The notes under the pieces are model-generated. The model worked only from the letters and a program-made list of their open reading frames with translations, searched no databases and was not told the origin of the DNA. Of a DNA stretch of 64,000 bases, positions 34,966 through 45,542 are shown one piece after another; the first letter of the stretch is position 1, and each line of letters opens with the position of its first letter. The DNA is from Paulownia fortunei (lineage: Eukaryota; Streptophyta; Magnoliopsida; Lamiales; Paulowniaceae), in contig CM033106.1 of assembly GCA_019321725.1 (NCBI GenBank), positions 17,272,551 through 17,336,550 of the forward strand, read 5' to 3'. Position numbers and translations under genes: made by a program.

Positions 34966-35252
34966 TCCATCTATGTGGCTTTTTTACATGAAAGTAACCC
35001 AGTCAGCCCCTTCTTAATTCCTCTCTCTCCTCATCAGTTGATATGGCCAACAAATTGAAAAAAAAATCTCAATTTGAAGGAATCACGTGATCAGTGCATG
35101 ATAATTTCTAGGAAAAATTAAAATTCTAACCAAACTTGTCCTCAATATGCTAATGTTTAAGAGTTATTAACTCTCTTAAATTTCCAGTCGAAATAATAAA
35201 AGGATAAAAAATGCCACCCCTATAGTTACAGGACCAATTTTGTAATTAAGCC
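34966..35252 (-). repeat. MULE right terminal inverted repeat
   Basis: Reverse complement of the left TIR over about 287 bp with small indels. The outer 35 bases are almost identical. It ends 'gtaattaagcc' at 35252. Confidence 0.85.
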
Positions 35253-35259
35253 TAGCCAA

Positions 35260-36212
35260 CTCCACCGGTCACCATTCATTTGTTGTCGTGCTTAGTAGTT
35301 TGATAGTTAATCCTCACTTGCGCTCTACAAGAGCCCTTAAGAATATATTTGATAATATTAATTGCCCTATTACTCAAAAATATGTTAATATTAATCACCT
35401 TATTGCTCAAAAATCTGTTCTCATTAGAAAACCTGTGGTGGTTTTCAATTTAAAAGATTGGCTACATCTTGCAAGTTCTTTTAAGTTTGCTCTAATAAAA
35501 AATTTACACATAGCTGTCCTAACTTCAGTATATTAAAGAAAAAGTTCTTGAGATCAGGACTCTCTAGGGCTTTTGACATTGGTACTATCAATTTCAAATA
35601 CATAGTTATAAAGCTCTCTAATGAGAAAGACTATAAGAATTTAGATTCATAAAGTTTGGTTTTCAGATGGATTAACCATGAAGGTTTTTAAATGGTCCTT
35701 GGATTTTAACACCAAGATTGAGTCTTTAATTGTTCCTATACAATTAGGTTTTCCTAAAATACCTCTTCACTTATTTCATAAGCAACCATTATATGATATT
35801 GCATTCATTATTAGTACACCATTCAAAGTTGATGAAGCCACATCTGTGTTGAAGTTAATCTTTTGGAGAAAAATATCAATAAAATTGTTTTAGTATGTGG
35901 ACATATAGTTATCCATCAAAAAGTCATTTACAAAAAATGTCTAAGCTATTGTACCACTTGTAAACATCTTGGACATAATGATTCGGCTTATTATGTTAAT
36001 GGAAATCCCAAGCTAAAAAACCTTTCCATTTAGTTTGATTATTGAATTCCTCAAATCATGGGCAACCGTATGGTGATCCGATTGTGCAAGAGTTAAAGGA
36101 AATAAATGTTAGACTTTCCAATCTTAGTGATATTCTTGCAGATTTTGATTAGGCATTAAATGGTGTAATGGGTGGTAAATCAAAAATTGGTTTGGCAGCT
36201 GTAAGATATCGA
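35260..36212 (+). pseudogene. LINE 3 ORF1 (DUF4283 plus zinc knuckle)
   Basis: Broken plus-strand frames give the plant L1 ORF1 pattern. A DUF4283 domain reads WLHLASSFKF (about 35457), VFKWSLDFNTKIESLIVPIQ (35681), LPIHLFHK-like IPLHLFHKQPLYDIAFI (about 35760) and KVDEATSVLKL. A degraded zinc knuckle follows (IVPLVNILDIM / CTTCKHLGHNDSA in another frame, about 35950). Stops and shifts are frequent. It reads up to 36212, where the Tat structure begins, and resumes at 45543. Confidence 0.78.
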
Positions 36213-36709
36213 TGTGGTCAAGATTGACAGTACCCTGCCAAGATATTATCCACTTTGCCTCAGGCCTGAGTCACTTTATCTCAGGGAAGCTCATGGTTTT
36301 TAAGGCCTCTTGACAACGTAGGTGAACCCCAAGCTTATATACATACCATCTCATCATTCCATAACGATGTGGGATAACCAACCTCCACCACAACATAAAA
36401 ATAATGCAGTATCACTTATTTTCTTTCACTCCAAGTTGGATAACGATCAAGAGTTGGGTTGCTACCTACAACACAATGAGTTGTGAGGGGTGCCAGATTG
36501 TCCCGACGAAAATCCTCTGACGCTCAAGTCAGAACCAGAGAGAATTTGAAAAAGTATACTTAAAAGTGTTTAGTAATAAAATAAATTGCATACCTTTCAC
36601 CAAATGAAAAAATATGTATTTCTAGTATTTCTTATTGGGTTCAAACCCATCAGGCCCTTAGTCATTCAAAATTGGGATTTTTTTATTGGGCCTGAGTCAT
36701 GCTCCATTA
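36213..36709 (-). repeat. Tat LTR, left copy
   Basis: In element orientation (minus) it runs from about TAATGGAGC (36709) to CTTGACCACA (36213). Just outside its 5' end the minus strand has a G6 tract (plus: agccccccacg at 36712), the polypurine tract. Relative to the right copy it lacks about 60 bp near 36395. A TATATAAG box (minus) is at 36334-36341. Confidence 0.7.
36334..36341 (-). promoter_or_regulatory. TATA box in left Tat LTR
   Basis: The plus strand reads CTTATATA, i.e. TATATAAG on the minus strand. The same box is present in the right LTR at 42635-42642 on the plus strand. Confidence 0.5.
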
Positions 36710-37689
36710 TAAGCCCCCCACGCTCAAGTAATATTTGGTGTTAAAAATTGATTGAGAGTAAGTTGCATCGAATTAGGTTTGACTAACTATTGTAAAATTG
36801 AGCTTTAATATAAAGATCAGAAAGTTAGAGTGCATCTGTCACGTTTGGACCCCCCAACTTTGAAGACCTAATTGCAATTCTCTCTCTGTAAGGCTTGTCT
36901 TCAAATGGGTATCTAAGGTAAGTAGTAGGTTAATTAATCTTTTGTATTATTTTTTTTCTTTGGCTGACCGTCAAATTAGGGGTTGTCTTTGCTTCTATCG
37001 AACACTCTCTCCCAACCATGAACCTATATTCTAAAAATCAATAAATTTCTTCACCAAATATTGATAAAGAGGCTGTGCACAAAGAGGGGGAGGTTTCTCC
37101 CCTGAACTTCACTAGCATCGCAAACCACGATAGTGGCTGGCAACCTCGCTTATCGTCTAGTATCACTGTTCAAGCTGGAATCTTGAGCATCTCGTCTTTT
37201 CTGCCGAATTGTTCTTTCTCGCCAGCCTAGTAAGGGACTTGAATTGGGCATCAATCCCACTATTCGACGCTGTTGTTCAAGCTCATATATTTCCACCAAA
37301 CTGCTCTTCTCTGGCAGCCCGAGCAGTGGAATCGAATTGGGCATCACTCTCATTCTTAAGCGTTGCTGATTGAGCTCTTTTGCTTCCAACAAAAGACCCA
37401 TCTCCAGCAGCTTGAGTAGGGACTCAAGTTGCACGTCATCGTCGTTCTCGGGTGCTGCTGCTCGAGCTGGAAGCTCAAGCAACCTGTTATTCTCATTGGA
37501 GTCTTCAGCTATAGCTCGAGTAGGGGGCTCAAGCTGCCTATCCTTATCTCTACAGTTCGGGTATCTAGTCCTGCTTGCCCATCTTTGGCATATCTCAGTT
37601 AAGGTTGTTCTGGTGCAGCCGTGTCATTGAGCATTATCATGTCAACAAATTAATTTTCTTTCTTAGCTCCTCCAATTTCTCATAATAAA
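36710..37689 (-). repeat. Tat 3' UTR with minisatellite, left copy
   Basis: Noncoding and inverted relative to 41400-42212. From about 37150 to 37560 it contains diverged tandem units of roughly 90 bp built around 'gagctc/ctcgag' words and 'gggcatca-tcccact'. Read on the minus strand, the units are open for 110 codons and show a repeated MPNS-PLLG word. Amplified repeats in the 3' UTR are known for Retand-type Tat elements. Confidence 0.65.
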
Positions 37690-38554
37690 TTTTCTTTAGG
37701 TGGTGGTTCGATTGATCTTTTGTATATTGAGAGGTATTCTCCCAAGAGAATTGAAGCTATTCTTGGTCTCTCGAAGTGTGATAACGAGTCTTGGAAGGCT
37801 GAAGAGTCGAGTGAACCTAGCAAGAGTTCGTGTAGTCTAAGTAAGGGTAGTAGTCCATCAGGATTTTTTGAACCTAATAATGGGGAAGGGGATTCTTCTT
37901 GGAATATTTTTAGTTTCTTTTCCACAAGTCAATCTCATTCAATTCCTTCTTGTAGAATGGATGTCGAGAACTGTGATACTGTATTGAGTTCTGATGATCT
38001 TAGGTTAGTGCGTAAGAAGCTTTCTTTGCCTACATGTCATTGGTTTGTTCTTTCTCTTACATGTCAATGAATTATGACTCCTCCCCAAGGTTATTTTATG
38101 GCTTACATAGCTTATTTCACTCGTGGCCTTTCTATTCCTCCCAAGCCTCTACTTGTCGAGGTGCTCCGCAGTGTTGGGCTTTGTCTGAGTCAAGTCACTC
38201 CTAATACTTTAATGTACTTCAAGGGTTTTTGTCATCGCTTGGGTGAGCTTGGACTTCCTATTTCATTAGATAGCTTCCATACTTTATTTGGAATTCGCAA
38301 GGTACCCCATGAGTCTTACTTCTATTTCTATCCTCGAGGTGGATGTAAGTTTTTAGGAGGATGCACTTCTTCTCGGGGTCATTGGAAGGAGAGGTTCTTT
38401 TATATTCGAGATAGTGATTGGGGTTTCCCATCAGTTTGGAGTAGTTTAACTTCAAAGATTTCTCTTGGTGAGGTGCACCATAATCTTCAACTCTAATCTA
38501 CTGCAGCTGGGTTATTTGAGACATTATTTGATGTTGGATGTTTATTCCTCGTTG

Positions 38555-38660
38555 GTATAAGTTTAACTTGTCTTTATGTGCATTGATATTTAATTAGTCT
38601 TATTATCTCGTATTGCTTATGTTTGATTCACTTACTAAGTTCTTTTTCTTTTTTTTTCAG
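38555..38660 (+). other. Probable intron 1 of antisense gene
   Basis: Donor GTATAAG at 38555 and a T-rich run ending in CAG at 38660; 106 bp, AT-rich relative to the flanking exons. Confidence 0.6.
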
Positions 38661-39148
38661 GCAAAAGGTTTGATCTCGTCAGTCTGCAATCCCGCAAATT
38701 TACTGAATCAACATCGGCTCCTCTTCCTCCTAGTAGAAGAAACACCTAGAGTGGTAGACTTGATTCGAGCTAAAGTAGGAGAGGTGGTAATAGAGGGAGA
38801 CCTCCCTCTCCTCCCCCTCATAGGGATGTCAAGCGTAGGTCGTCATCTCATGATATACGTTCAAATGACAGAAGTTGGCCTTATGACTCATAGGTAGAGA
38901 GGAGTAACAAGAGGCCTCAAGAGAGTGCTCGAGATTGAGATTGCATTATGCGATGTCTCGAAGCTGGGAAAGGACTCTTTACCTATGGTATCAATAGGGC
39001 AAATGGTGTGGAGTCTCTATAGGATGAACATGACTTTTCTCTAGGGTGGAGGAAAACACACCCTATTGTAAGTCAGTATGATATTGAGAAGTTTAGCGTG
39101 CATTTGGATACCGCCATTGATAAAGCTCTTGCTGCTGAGTTTGCTCAT

Positions 39149-39240
39149 GTAAGTATTATATATATATATATATTATCAATACTTGCTTTTGCCGAGAGGT
39201 ATATTTTATTGTATGTCACTTATTTTTATTGTTGCTGCAG
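39149..39240 (+). other. Probable intron 2 of antisense gene
   Basis: Donor GTAAGT at 39149, an (AT)n run, and acceptor 'gttgctgcag' ending at 39240; 92 bp. It joins an open stretch before (DTAIDKALAAEFAH) to the coiled-coil exon. Confidence 0.65.
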
Positions 39241-39441
39241 TGTATCACGTTTGCCACTGTATCGGGCATATGGAGAGTAGGTTATAAGGAATCATTGGAG
39301 GGCTTTGAAGGGATAAAGCAGTGGAGTTCGGCTGAGATCATCTCGTTGAAGAGTCATTTGAAGAGTAAGGAAGAGGAACTGAAAAAATTAGGCGACGATC
39401 ATAAACTGTTGAAGGAGAAGTATAAGCCGGAGATATCTTAG

Positions 39442-39852
39442 GGGGAGAAATCTTTTTTAGTTATGTCACTTTATAATACCATGTTTCTTTAATGTCTTAC
39501 AATGATTGTCTTGTTTTCATGGGACGTCATTTAATTAAAAATAGCTAGGCATGACTAGCCTCTTTGAACATCAGTCCTTTGGAATGAGATGGGATCTTCA
39601 GACCTCTAGGTGAGTCGATCTATGGGATTCTAAGGTCAAGCTGGCTAGGCTCATGTATGACCTCATGGGAATCTCATCGTACTTTCAGGGTCATAAGATT
39701 TTATTTAAAAAGCAACAAATAACATGAGATACTTGCTTAAACTTCAACAACTTTATTATAAAGAGATTAGAGTTGTACCTTTACATAAGTCATCGAAGAT
39801 AATTAAAGAAAAAAATTGAACATAAGTTCAATAAATAAGTTATCTCATAATC
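39442..39852 (-). other. Region between pol stop and antisense gene
   Basis: Noncoding, about 410 bp. On the minus strand it follows the pol stop. On the plus strand it is the 3' flank of the antisense gene. No repeat or motif recognised. Confidence 0.4.
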
Positions 39853-41385
39853 ACTGGTAGTACTTCTTAAGGTTTGCTATATTCCAAGTCCTTGGCATGT
39901 CCTTCCCATCTAGATGTTATAGTCGATATGCTCTGGTATTCACTACTTCCATGACCTTGTAGGGGCCTTCCCACTTAGCATCTAGCTTTCTAAGTTGGTG
40001 AGTGATCTCCGCTCTCCTTATCACCAAGTCTCCCACTTGGAATGCTCTTGGACGCACTCTGTGATTATAAGCCCTCGCTATCCTTGCTTGATACATTTCT
40101 GCATGTGTTTACACTTTTTCTCTGAGTTCGTTAATGAAATCAAGATTCACTCTAAGTGCACTATCGTTAAGCTCTGGGGTATAGTGCTCTATTCTCCAAG
40201 AAGTTTCATCTATCTCTGTTAGAGCTACAACTTCTGTTCCATACATCAAGCTGAATGGCGACTCACCTATCGGAGTGCGGGGAGTAGTTTGGTAAGCCCA
40301 AAGTACACTATGAAGCTCATCTACCCAAGCTCCTTTGGCGACACCAAGCCTTATCTTGATATGTTGTAGTATGGTCCGATTTATTACTTTGGTCTATCCA
40401 TTAGCTTGAGGGTTCCCAACATAAGTGAAGAACTATTTAATGGAATAGTTGATGTACCATTTTCGAATCTTAGTTCCTTGAAATTGAGTGTCGTTATATG
40501 AAATAAGAACTCGTGGAATACCAAAATGGCATATGATATTTTTCCAAAGGAACTTGATGACGTCCTTCTCCACGATCTTCGCTAAGGGTTCTACTTCCAC
40601 CCACTTGGTGAAGTAATCCACAGCTACTATCAAAAAAATTCTTTGGCCAGATGTTAGAGAAAATGGTCCAACTAGATCTATGCCCCACTTGGCGAATGGA
40701 CATGGGCTCTCTAAAGTTTGAAGAAGCACAACTGGTTGATGTTTTATGTTAGCATGTTCCTGGCAAGAATGACAACGTCGAACTAACTCCATGGAATCAA
40801 TAAGCATTGTTGGCCAGAAATATCCCTGCCTCAACACCTTTGCAGCTAAGGTTATGTCGCCTAGGTAGTTGCAACATATTCCTTCATGGATTTCTCTAAG
40901 TACATAGTTCGCCTTGTTGGGGGTGAGACACTTCAAATAAGGTTGGGAATATCCCCTTTTGTAGAGTTCTCCATTAATAATAAAAGATTGAGATGCTCGT
41001 ATCCTCAGTTTGCGCATATCCTTTGAACTTATTGGTTGTTCTCCACTTGTCAAATACTTGACCACTTCATCTTTCTAACTTTTTTCTTCTTCTTCAATGC
41101 ATAAAACACGTAACCCTTCTCCATCAATTTATAGCCCACTAGAGGCGAGGAAGATGACTTTCTAACTTTTGATGCTTGCCATAGAACTTGCGAGTTTAGC
41201 TAATTGGTCCGCATTAGAATTCTCGCCCCTAGGTATTTACTTTATTTGACATTTCTCGAACCTTGTGATCAAATCTTTTGCCAAATTCAAATACTTAATC
41301 GTTTTCTCTTCTTTAGCTTTATATGAGCCTCCTACTTGATTGACAACCAACTGCGAGTATCCCTCTCAAGGTGTAGAAGCAAAGG
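39853..41385 (-). pseudogene. pol: Tat-clade pol: RNase H C-terminus, integrase, C-terminal domain
   Basis: The minus strand starts abruptly in RNase H (QLVVNQVGGSYKAKEEKT at about 41350, ENSNADQLAKLAS about 41205). The integrase is open from 41065 to 40433: zinc region (REIHEGICCNYLG...CHSCQEHAN, where the second His of the usual HEG-CG-H pattern reads Tyr) and core (WGIDLVGPF, FLIVAVDYFTKWVEVEPL, then a degraded GIPRVLISYNDTQF where D-N is altered). The C-terminal part (40120-39853) has YQARIARAYNHRVRPR, FQVGDLVIRRAE, KLDAKWEGPYKVMEV and WNIANLKKYYQ then stop. This is the Tat/Ogre-Retand signature. Everything upstream of RNase H is absent. The right inverted arm begins at the truncation point. 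Confidence 0.87.
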
Positions 41386-41399
41386 CCGAATAGTTGTAG

Positions 41400-42212
41400 G
41401 TGATAAGGATAGACAGCTCGAGCCCCCTGCCCGAGCTGTAGTTGAAGACTCCAACAAGAAGAACAGGCTACTCGAGCAGCAATGCCCGAGAATAATGATG
41501 ACGCACAGCTTGAGTTTTCTACTTAAGCTGCCAAAGATGGTCTTCTGTTGGAAGTAAGAGAACTCGAGCACCAGCGCTCGAGAACGAGAGTGATGCCTAG
41601 TTCGATTCCACTGCTCGGGCTACTAGAGAAGAGCAGTCTAGTAGAAACATGCGAGCTCGAACAACAGCACCGGATAGTGGGATTGATGCCCAATTCGAGT
41701 CCCCTACTCTGGCTGGCGAGAAAGAATGATTCAGTAGAAGAGACGAGTTGCTCGAGATTCTAACTCGAGTGGCGATGCCAAATGATAAGTGAGATTGCCA
41801 GCCACTACCGGGGCTTGTGACGCTAGCGAAGTTCAGGGGTGAAACCTCTCCCTTTTCGTGCACAGCCTCTTCATCAACATTCGATGAGGAAATTTATTGA
41901 TTTTTAGAATATGGGTTCATGGTTGGGAGGAGGTGTTCGATAGAAGCAAAGAAAACCCCTAATTTGATGGTTAGCCAAAGAAAAAAAATAATACAAAAGA
42001 TTAATTAACCTACTACTTACCTTGGGTGCCTATTTGAAGACAAGCTTGCAATTAGGCCTTCAAAGTTGGGGGCTCCAAACTTGACAGATGCACTCTAACT
42101 TTCAGATCTTTATATTAAAGCTCAATTTTACAATGGTTAGTCAAACCTAATTTGATGCAACTTACTCTCAATCAATTTCGACACCGAATATCATTTGATA
42201 GTGGGGGGCTTA
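41400..42212 (+). repeat. Tat 3' UTR with minisatellite, right copy (inverted)
   Basis: Reverse-complement relative of 36710-37560. Units start near 41558 and 41650 (ctcgagcaccagcgctcgag / gctcgaacaacagcaccgga), about 92 bp apart, each containing 'tgatgcc-agttcga-tcc'. It ends in the polypurine tract 'agtggggggctta' (42200-42212). Orientation is plus, i.e. 3' UTR then LTR. Confidence 0.65.
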
Positions 42213-42655
42213 TGATGGAGTATAACTCAGGGCTAATAAAAGAAGGCCCAATTTCAAATGACACAGGGCCTGATAGGTTTGAACCCAATAAGAAATACTA
42301 GAAATACATATTTTTCCATTTGGTGAAAGGTACACAATTTATTTTATTACTAAACACTTTCAAGTATACTTTTTTTGATTCTCTGTGGTTCTGACTTAAG
42401 TATCAGAGGGTTTTTCCCAGGACAACCTAGCACCCCTAATGACTCATTGTGTTGTAAGCAGCAACCTAACTCTCGATCGTTATCCAACTTGGAGTGAAAG
42501 AAAAGAAGTGATACTGCCGTTTGTGGGAAACCATACTGGTACCCCTTGAACACACCATGGCTCTCCATTCCAAGGGGTATGTTGTGGTGGGGAATTGGTT
42601 ATCCCACATCCGTGTGGAATGGTGAGATGGTGTGTATATAAGCTTGGGGTTCACT
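42213..42655 (+). repeat. Tat LTR, right copy, first part
   Basis: It starts TGATGGAG after the polypurine tract and is interrupted at 42655 by the chromovirus-type solo LTR. The remaining 110 bp lie at 45433-45542. It keeps the TATATAAG box at 42635. Confidence 0.7.
42635..42642 (+). promoter_or_regulatory. TATA box in right Tat LTR
   Basis: TATATAAG followed by 'cttggggttcac', the counterpart of the minus-strand box at 36334. The later solo LTR inserted only 14 bp downstream. Confidence 0.5.
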
Positions 42656-45427
42656 TGTAATACCCAATCCTCACACCACTCATTTGATCAATGTGATTCA
42701 TGCATTACATGCTACTTATATGCTAATTTGTATTAACATTTGCATGGCATCTTATGTAGCATTCTTAATCGTTAGACCTCTGCTATCACATGATATTAGT
42801 AGTTGAGATCTTATAACCTAATTAAGAAATTCTATATTTGAATAAGAAAAAGAATAGATTGGTCGATATACTGGATATTCATAGGTTATATGTTATAATT
42901 TTGAAAGTGTTAAAGGTGTTACTAGTAAGTTTATATGATTTGATTTAATTAGATCGAGTTGTTTTAAAAGTATACATCTATAGATTAACATACTTGGGAT
43001 ATTGGATATGATTTAATATGAATTAAGTGTCATAATGCAAGGTCCATATGTGCATATGATTTTAGAAATGCAAACTAGATAATCATTTAAGAATCGGATG
43101 TCAATCAGTTTGGAGATCGAATGAACGGACATAGGAATTACCTATAAAAATGAATGGTGACTAAGATAGGTTGCAACCACATAAAAATAGGTGAGACACA
43201 CAAGATTAGAGCTACAAGATAAGGGAGAAAATCAGATTTTACCACTACATGCCACCTCAAGCTTATACCACCTCATGCTTAAACTTTTCAAGCTTGCACC
43301 TCAACATATTCTTCACTCTTAAGCTAACAGCCACCACTTGAACCTTCTTCTGCACCATTTTAGCTTCCAAATACATAGAAAAAATCTCTCTAAATAGGTC
43401 CTAAGTGATTCCAATCGAAAAAAGAGGCAAAACAAGCAAATAAGAGGAGAAATAAACAAGTTCAAGTAGAAAACTGTTGCAAGGTGAGCTTAACCTACGG
43501 GTTTGGCATGACATTCAGATTTATTTTGAGGTTTATTGGTTTATTAAGCTTTGAATATTATTTATAAATATGTTGGGATGTTATTATATAGTCGTTGGTG
43601 CACAAAGAAAGAGTTTTTGGTTGCAAATACTTGATAGAAAATACTTATGCTAGAAACTGTCACCTTCCTATATTCTTGTATTTTAGGCTTCAAAAGTGTA
43701 TGATATGTTGTACATGTTCATGTATGAGTTAAGAGTATTGGAATAAATTTTTATCGGTTAGAAATTACAATATGACATGATAATTAAAGAGATGCTCAGA
43801 ACTGTCTCTATTAAATTTCAAATTCTATCATATGTGAAGAGGACTAGTTTTATAGTATTAAATCCATTATTTTTGGCAAAAATATACATGGTTGTCTCTT
43901 TGTATATGTTATTTAAGTGTGGTGAAAATTTGGGAGTGATTAAATATACATAAGGGTGCCAAAACCATTAATGTCCTGAAGTGCATAAAACTGTCACGGT
44001 AGGAAAAATCTGTTTTAGTATGCTGTGAAGGGAGCTGAACTTGGGAAGCTATATCCATGAGTTTTGGCCATTCTATAGCATGGTTACATTTTTTTTGGTG
44101 TTTATCTAAGTGTGATAAAAATTGGAGAGTGAATAAATATGTCTAAAGGTGTTAAAATCATCATGCAAATTAATGTGACAGCAAAAAAATGTGAAGTTGT
44201 TAATCTGTCTCATTTGGTTCATTAACATGTTCCAGCATAGATGTGGTGTATTTGATCCCTAATATTTAGAAAAATATTGTAAGATTTATAATACATCAAT
44301 TAAGTGAGGTTAGTATACATTTAAGATATGGAACAAAGGTACGTAGAAGGTTGTATTTGGTTATAGTTTTTAAGTGGTAAGGTTGTTTAATTAAATTGAG
44401 ATTCAAGATCTCTATACTACATTATGTATAATGAACTTGTTAATTGAGGATGGTGATTAATATCTTGTATTTTTACATATTGTTTCACATCTAGGGTTGG
44501 AGAGTAATACTTAAGAAACCTAGAAGTAACACACAACTGATCAAAGGTAAGTAAAGATTTATTTCCAACTATAATGTATAGACATAGTAAATGTGTGATT
44601 TATATGTAATACCATAGATCATATGTGCATAGCAAAGGGCACACATTACTGTCATTCATGTTCATTGAGCATACATACATGGGCATTGGCACGTGCATGC
44701 ATCATATATGAGCATTGTGATAAATCTTGCATTGCACGACATGATTCTGAGAAAGGAAAATATTTTGCTCACCACTACTAGTGCACCGAAACATGCATGG
44801 ATTTGCATAAATTTGCATGCGTACGAGTATGCATGGATTTGCATGCTTATATAATTATTGGCCATTAGATTATGGCGATATGCAGAGCTCTTTTTCGGTG
44901 CATGGGATAGTAGAATTAGTCAGGGGCCTAAGAAAGAAATGATTTTGAAAGAAATATTTTAATGCATGGAATTGCATTATAGGCATAGCATTTTGAGATG
45001 CATGAATTAATATTGTGGATTATTCTTTGACATGCATAATCTTTACTTGCTGAGTGTTAGCTCATATAATTTATGCATTGTAGGTGAGTCTGGTGATATT
45101 TGATACCATGGATTTACTGGGCAAGCCATTGGGGTTCCTACAGGTTCTGAGGATTAGTGTACATGGATGACGACCTGTTGGGTTGTGTTGTAGGCATATT
45201 CTAATTTTTACATTCATTATTATTATGTATATTGTTGACTATATATAAACAATGATTTTTCTATATATAGGATTATATGTGAGAAAACACTTTACTGTTT
45301 CTCAAAGTGCTACATTTGACAAAAGTAAATGTATATATATATATACACATATATGCACACACATGTGCTACCTTGTCAAAATTATTATTATTTCAATATC
45401 TATATTCAGTGTTGGGGGGGTGTTACA
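42656..45427 (+). repeat. Chromovirus (Tekay-like) solo LTR
   Basis: The ends TGTAATACCC (42656) and GGGTGTTACA (45427) form the inverted terminal words typical of Tekay/Del chromovirus LTRs. The block is 2772 bp, contains no primer site or coding domain, and is flanked by TCACT (42651-42655) and TCACC (45428-45432), a 5 bp target duplication with one change. This is what remains after recombination between the two LTRs of an element. The strand is given as plus from the 3' end features (tgctgagtgttagctcat near 45050). Confidence 0.75.
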
Positions 45428-45432
45428 TCACC

Positions 45433-45542
45433 CTACCTTGTCAAGAGGCCTTAAAAACTGTGAGCTTCCCCGAGCCAAAGTAGACTCGGGCCTGAGGCAA
45501 AGCGAACAATATCTTAGTAGGGCACTGTCGATCTTGACCACA
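45433..45542 (+). repeat. Tat LTR, right copy, end
   Basis: Continuation of 42213-42655 after the solo LTR. It is the reverse complement of 36213-36320, ending CTTGACCACA. Confidence 0.75.

Larger units (their letters stand above)
25354..35252 (-). mobile_element. Mutator-like element (MULE) with long TIRs
   Basis: The ends are inverted copies: 'ggcttaattgcaaaattggt' at 25354 and its reverse complement (with g/a at one place) ending at 35252. Similarity continues for about 285 bp. The element is 9.9 kb, of which about 3.76 kb is a later Athila insertion, leaving about 6.1 kb of MULE. It carries a MuDR-type transposase on the minus strand starting near the right TIR and a GRF zinc-finger gene on the plus strand starting near the left TIR. 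The two genes converge, as mudrA and mudrB do in maize MuDR. Target duplications of the usual 8-11 bp are not clear (acctaatcc left, tagccaact right). All genes are broken, so the copy is inactive. Confidence 0.85.
37690..39441 (+). pseudogene. Antisense spliced gene of Tat element (Transposase_28-like)
   Basis: The gene is on the opposite strand to pol and lies between pol and the LTR, the place of the extra antisense ORF described for Tat/Retand elements. The open part includes IERYSPKRIEAILGLSKCD (37723), SSDDLRLVRKKLSLPT (about 37990) and, after a stop, PPQGYFMAYIAYFTRGLSIP and LMYFKGFCHRLGELGLPISL (38080-38270). This is the Transposase_28 (PF04195) pattern, a family named as a gypsy-associated protein of unknown role. 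Two introns have good borders: 38555-38660 (gtataa...ttttcag) and 39149-39240 (gtaagt...gctgcag). The last exon ends in a charged coiled coil (KSKEEELKKLGDDHKLLKEK) with a stop at 39439. Stops in exon 1 (about 38070) and exon 2 break it. Confidence 0.7.
36213..45542. mobile_element. Inverted Tat/Retand-type gypsy structure
   Basis: Both outer ends are the same LTR end in opposite orientation (TGTGGTCAAG at 36213; CTTGACCACA ending at 45542). Inward from each comes an LTR (36213-36709; 42213-42655 plus 45433-45542) and then a repeat-bearing 3' UTR (36710-37560; 41400-42212), so arms of about 1.35 kb are inverted repeats. Between them lies one element's 3' half on the minus strand: RNase H, integrase and pol C-terminus (41385-39853), then an antisense gene (37690-39441). 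A normal element has direct LTRs. This looks like two 3' ends joined head to head. No matching target duplication is seen (atcga / tcact). It interrupts LINE 3. Confidence 0.75.
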
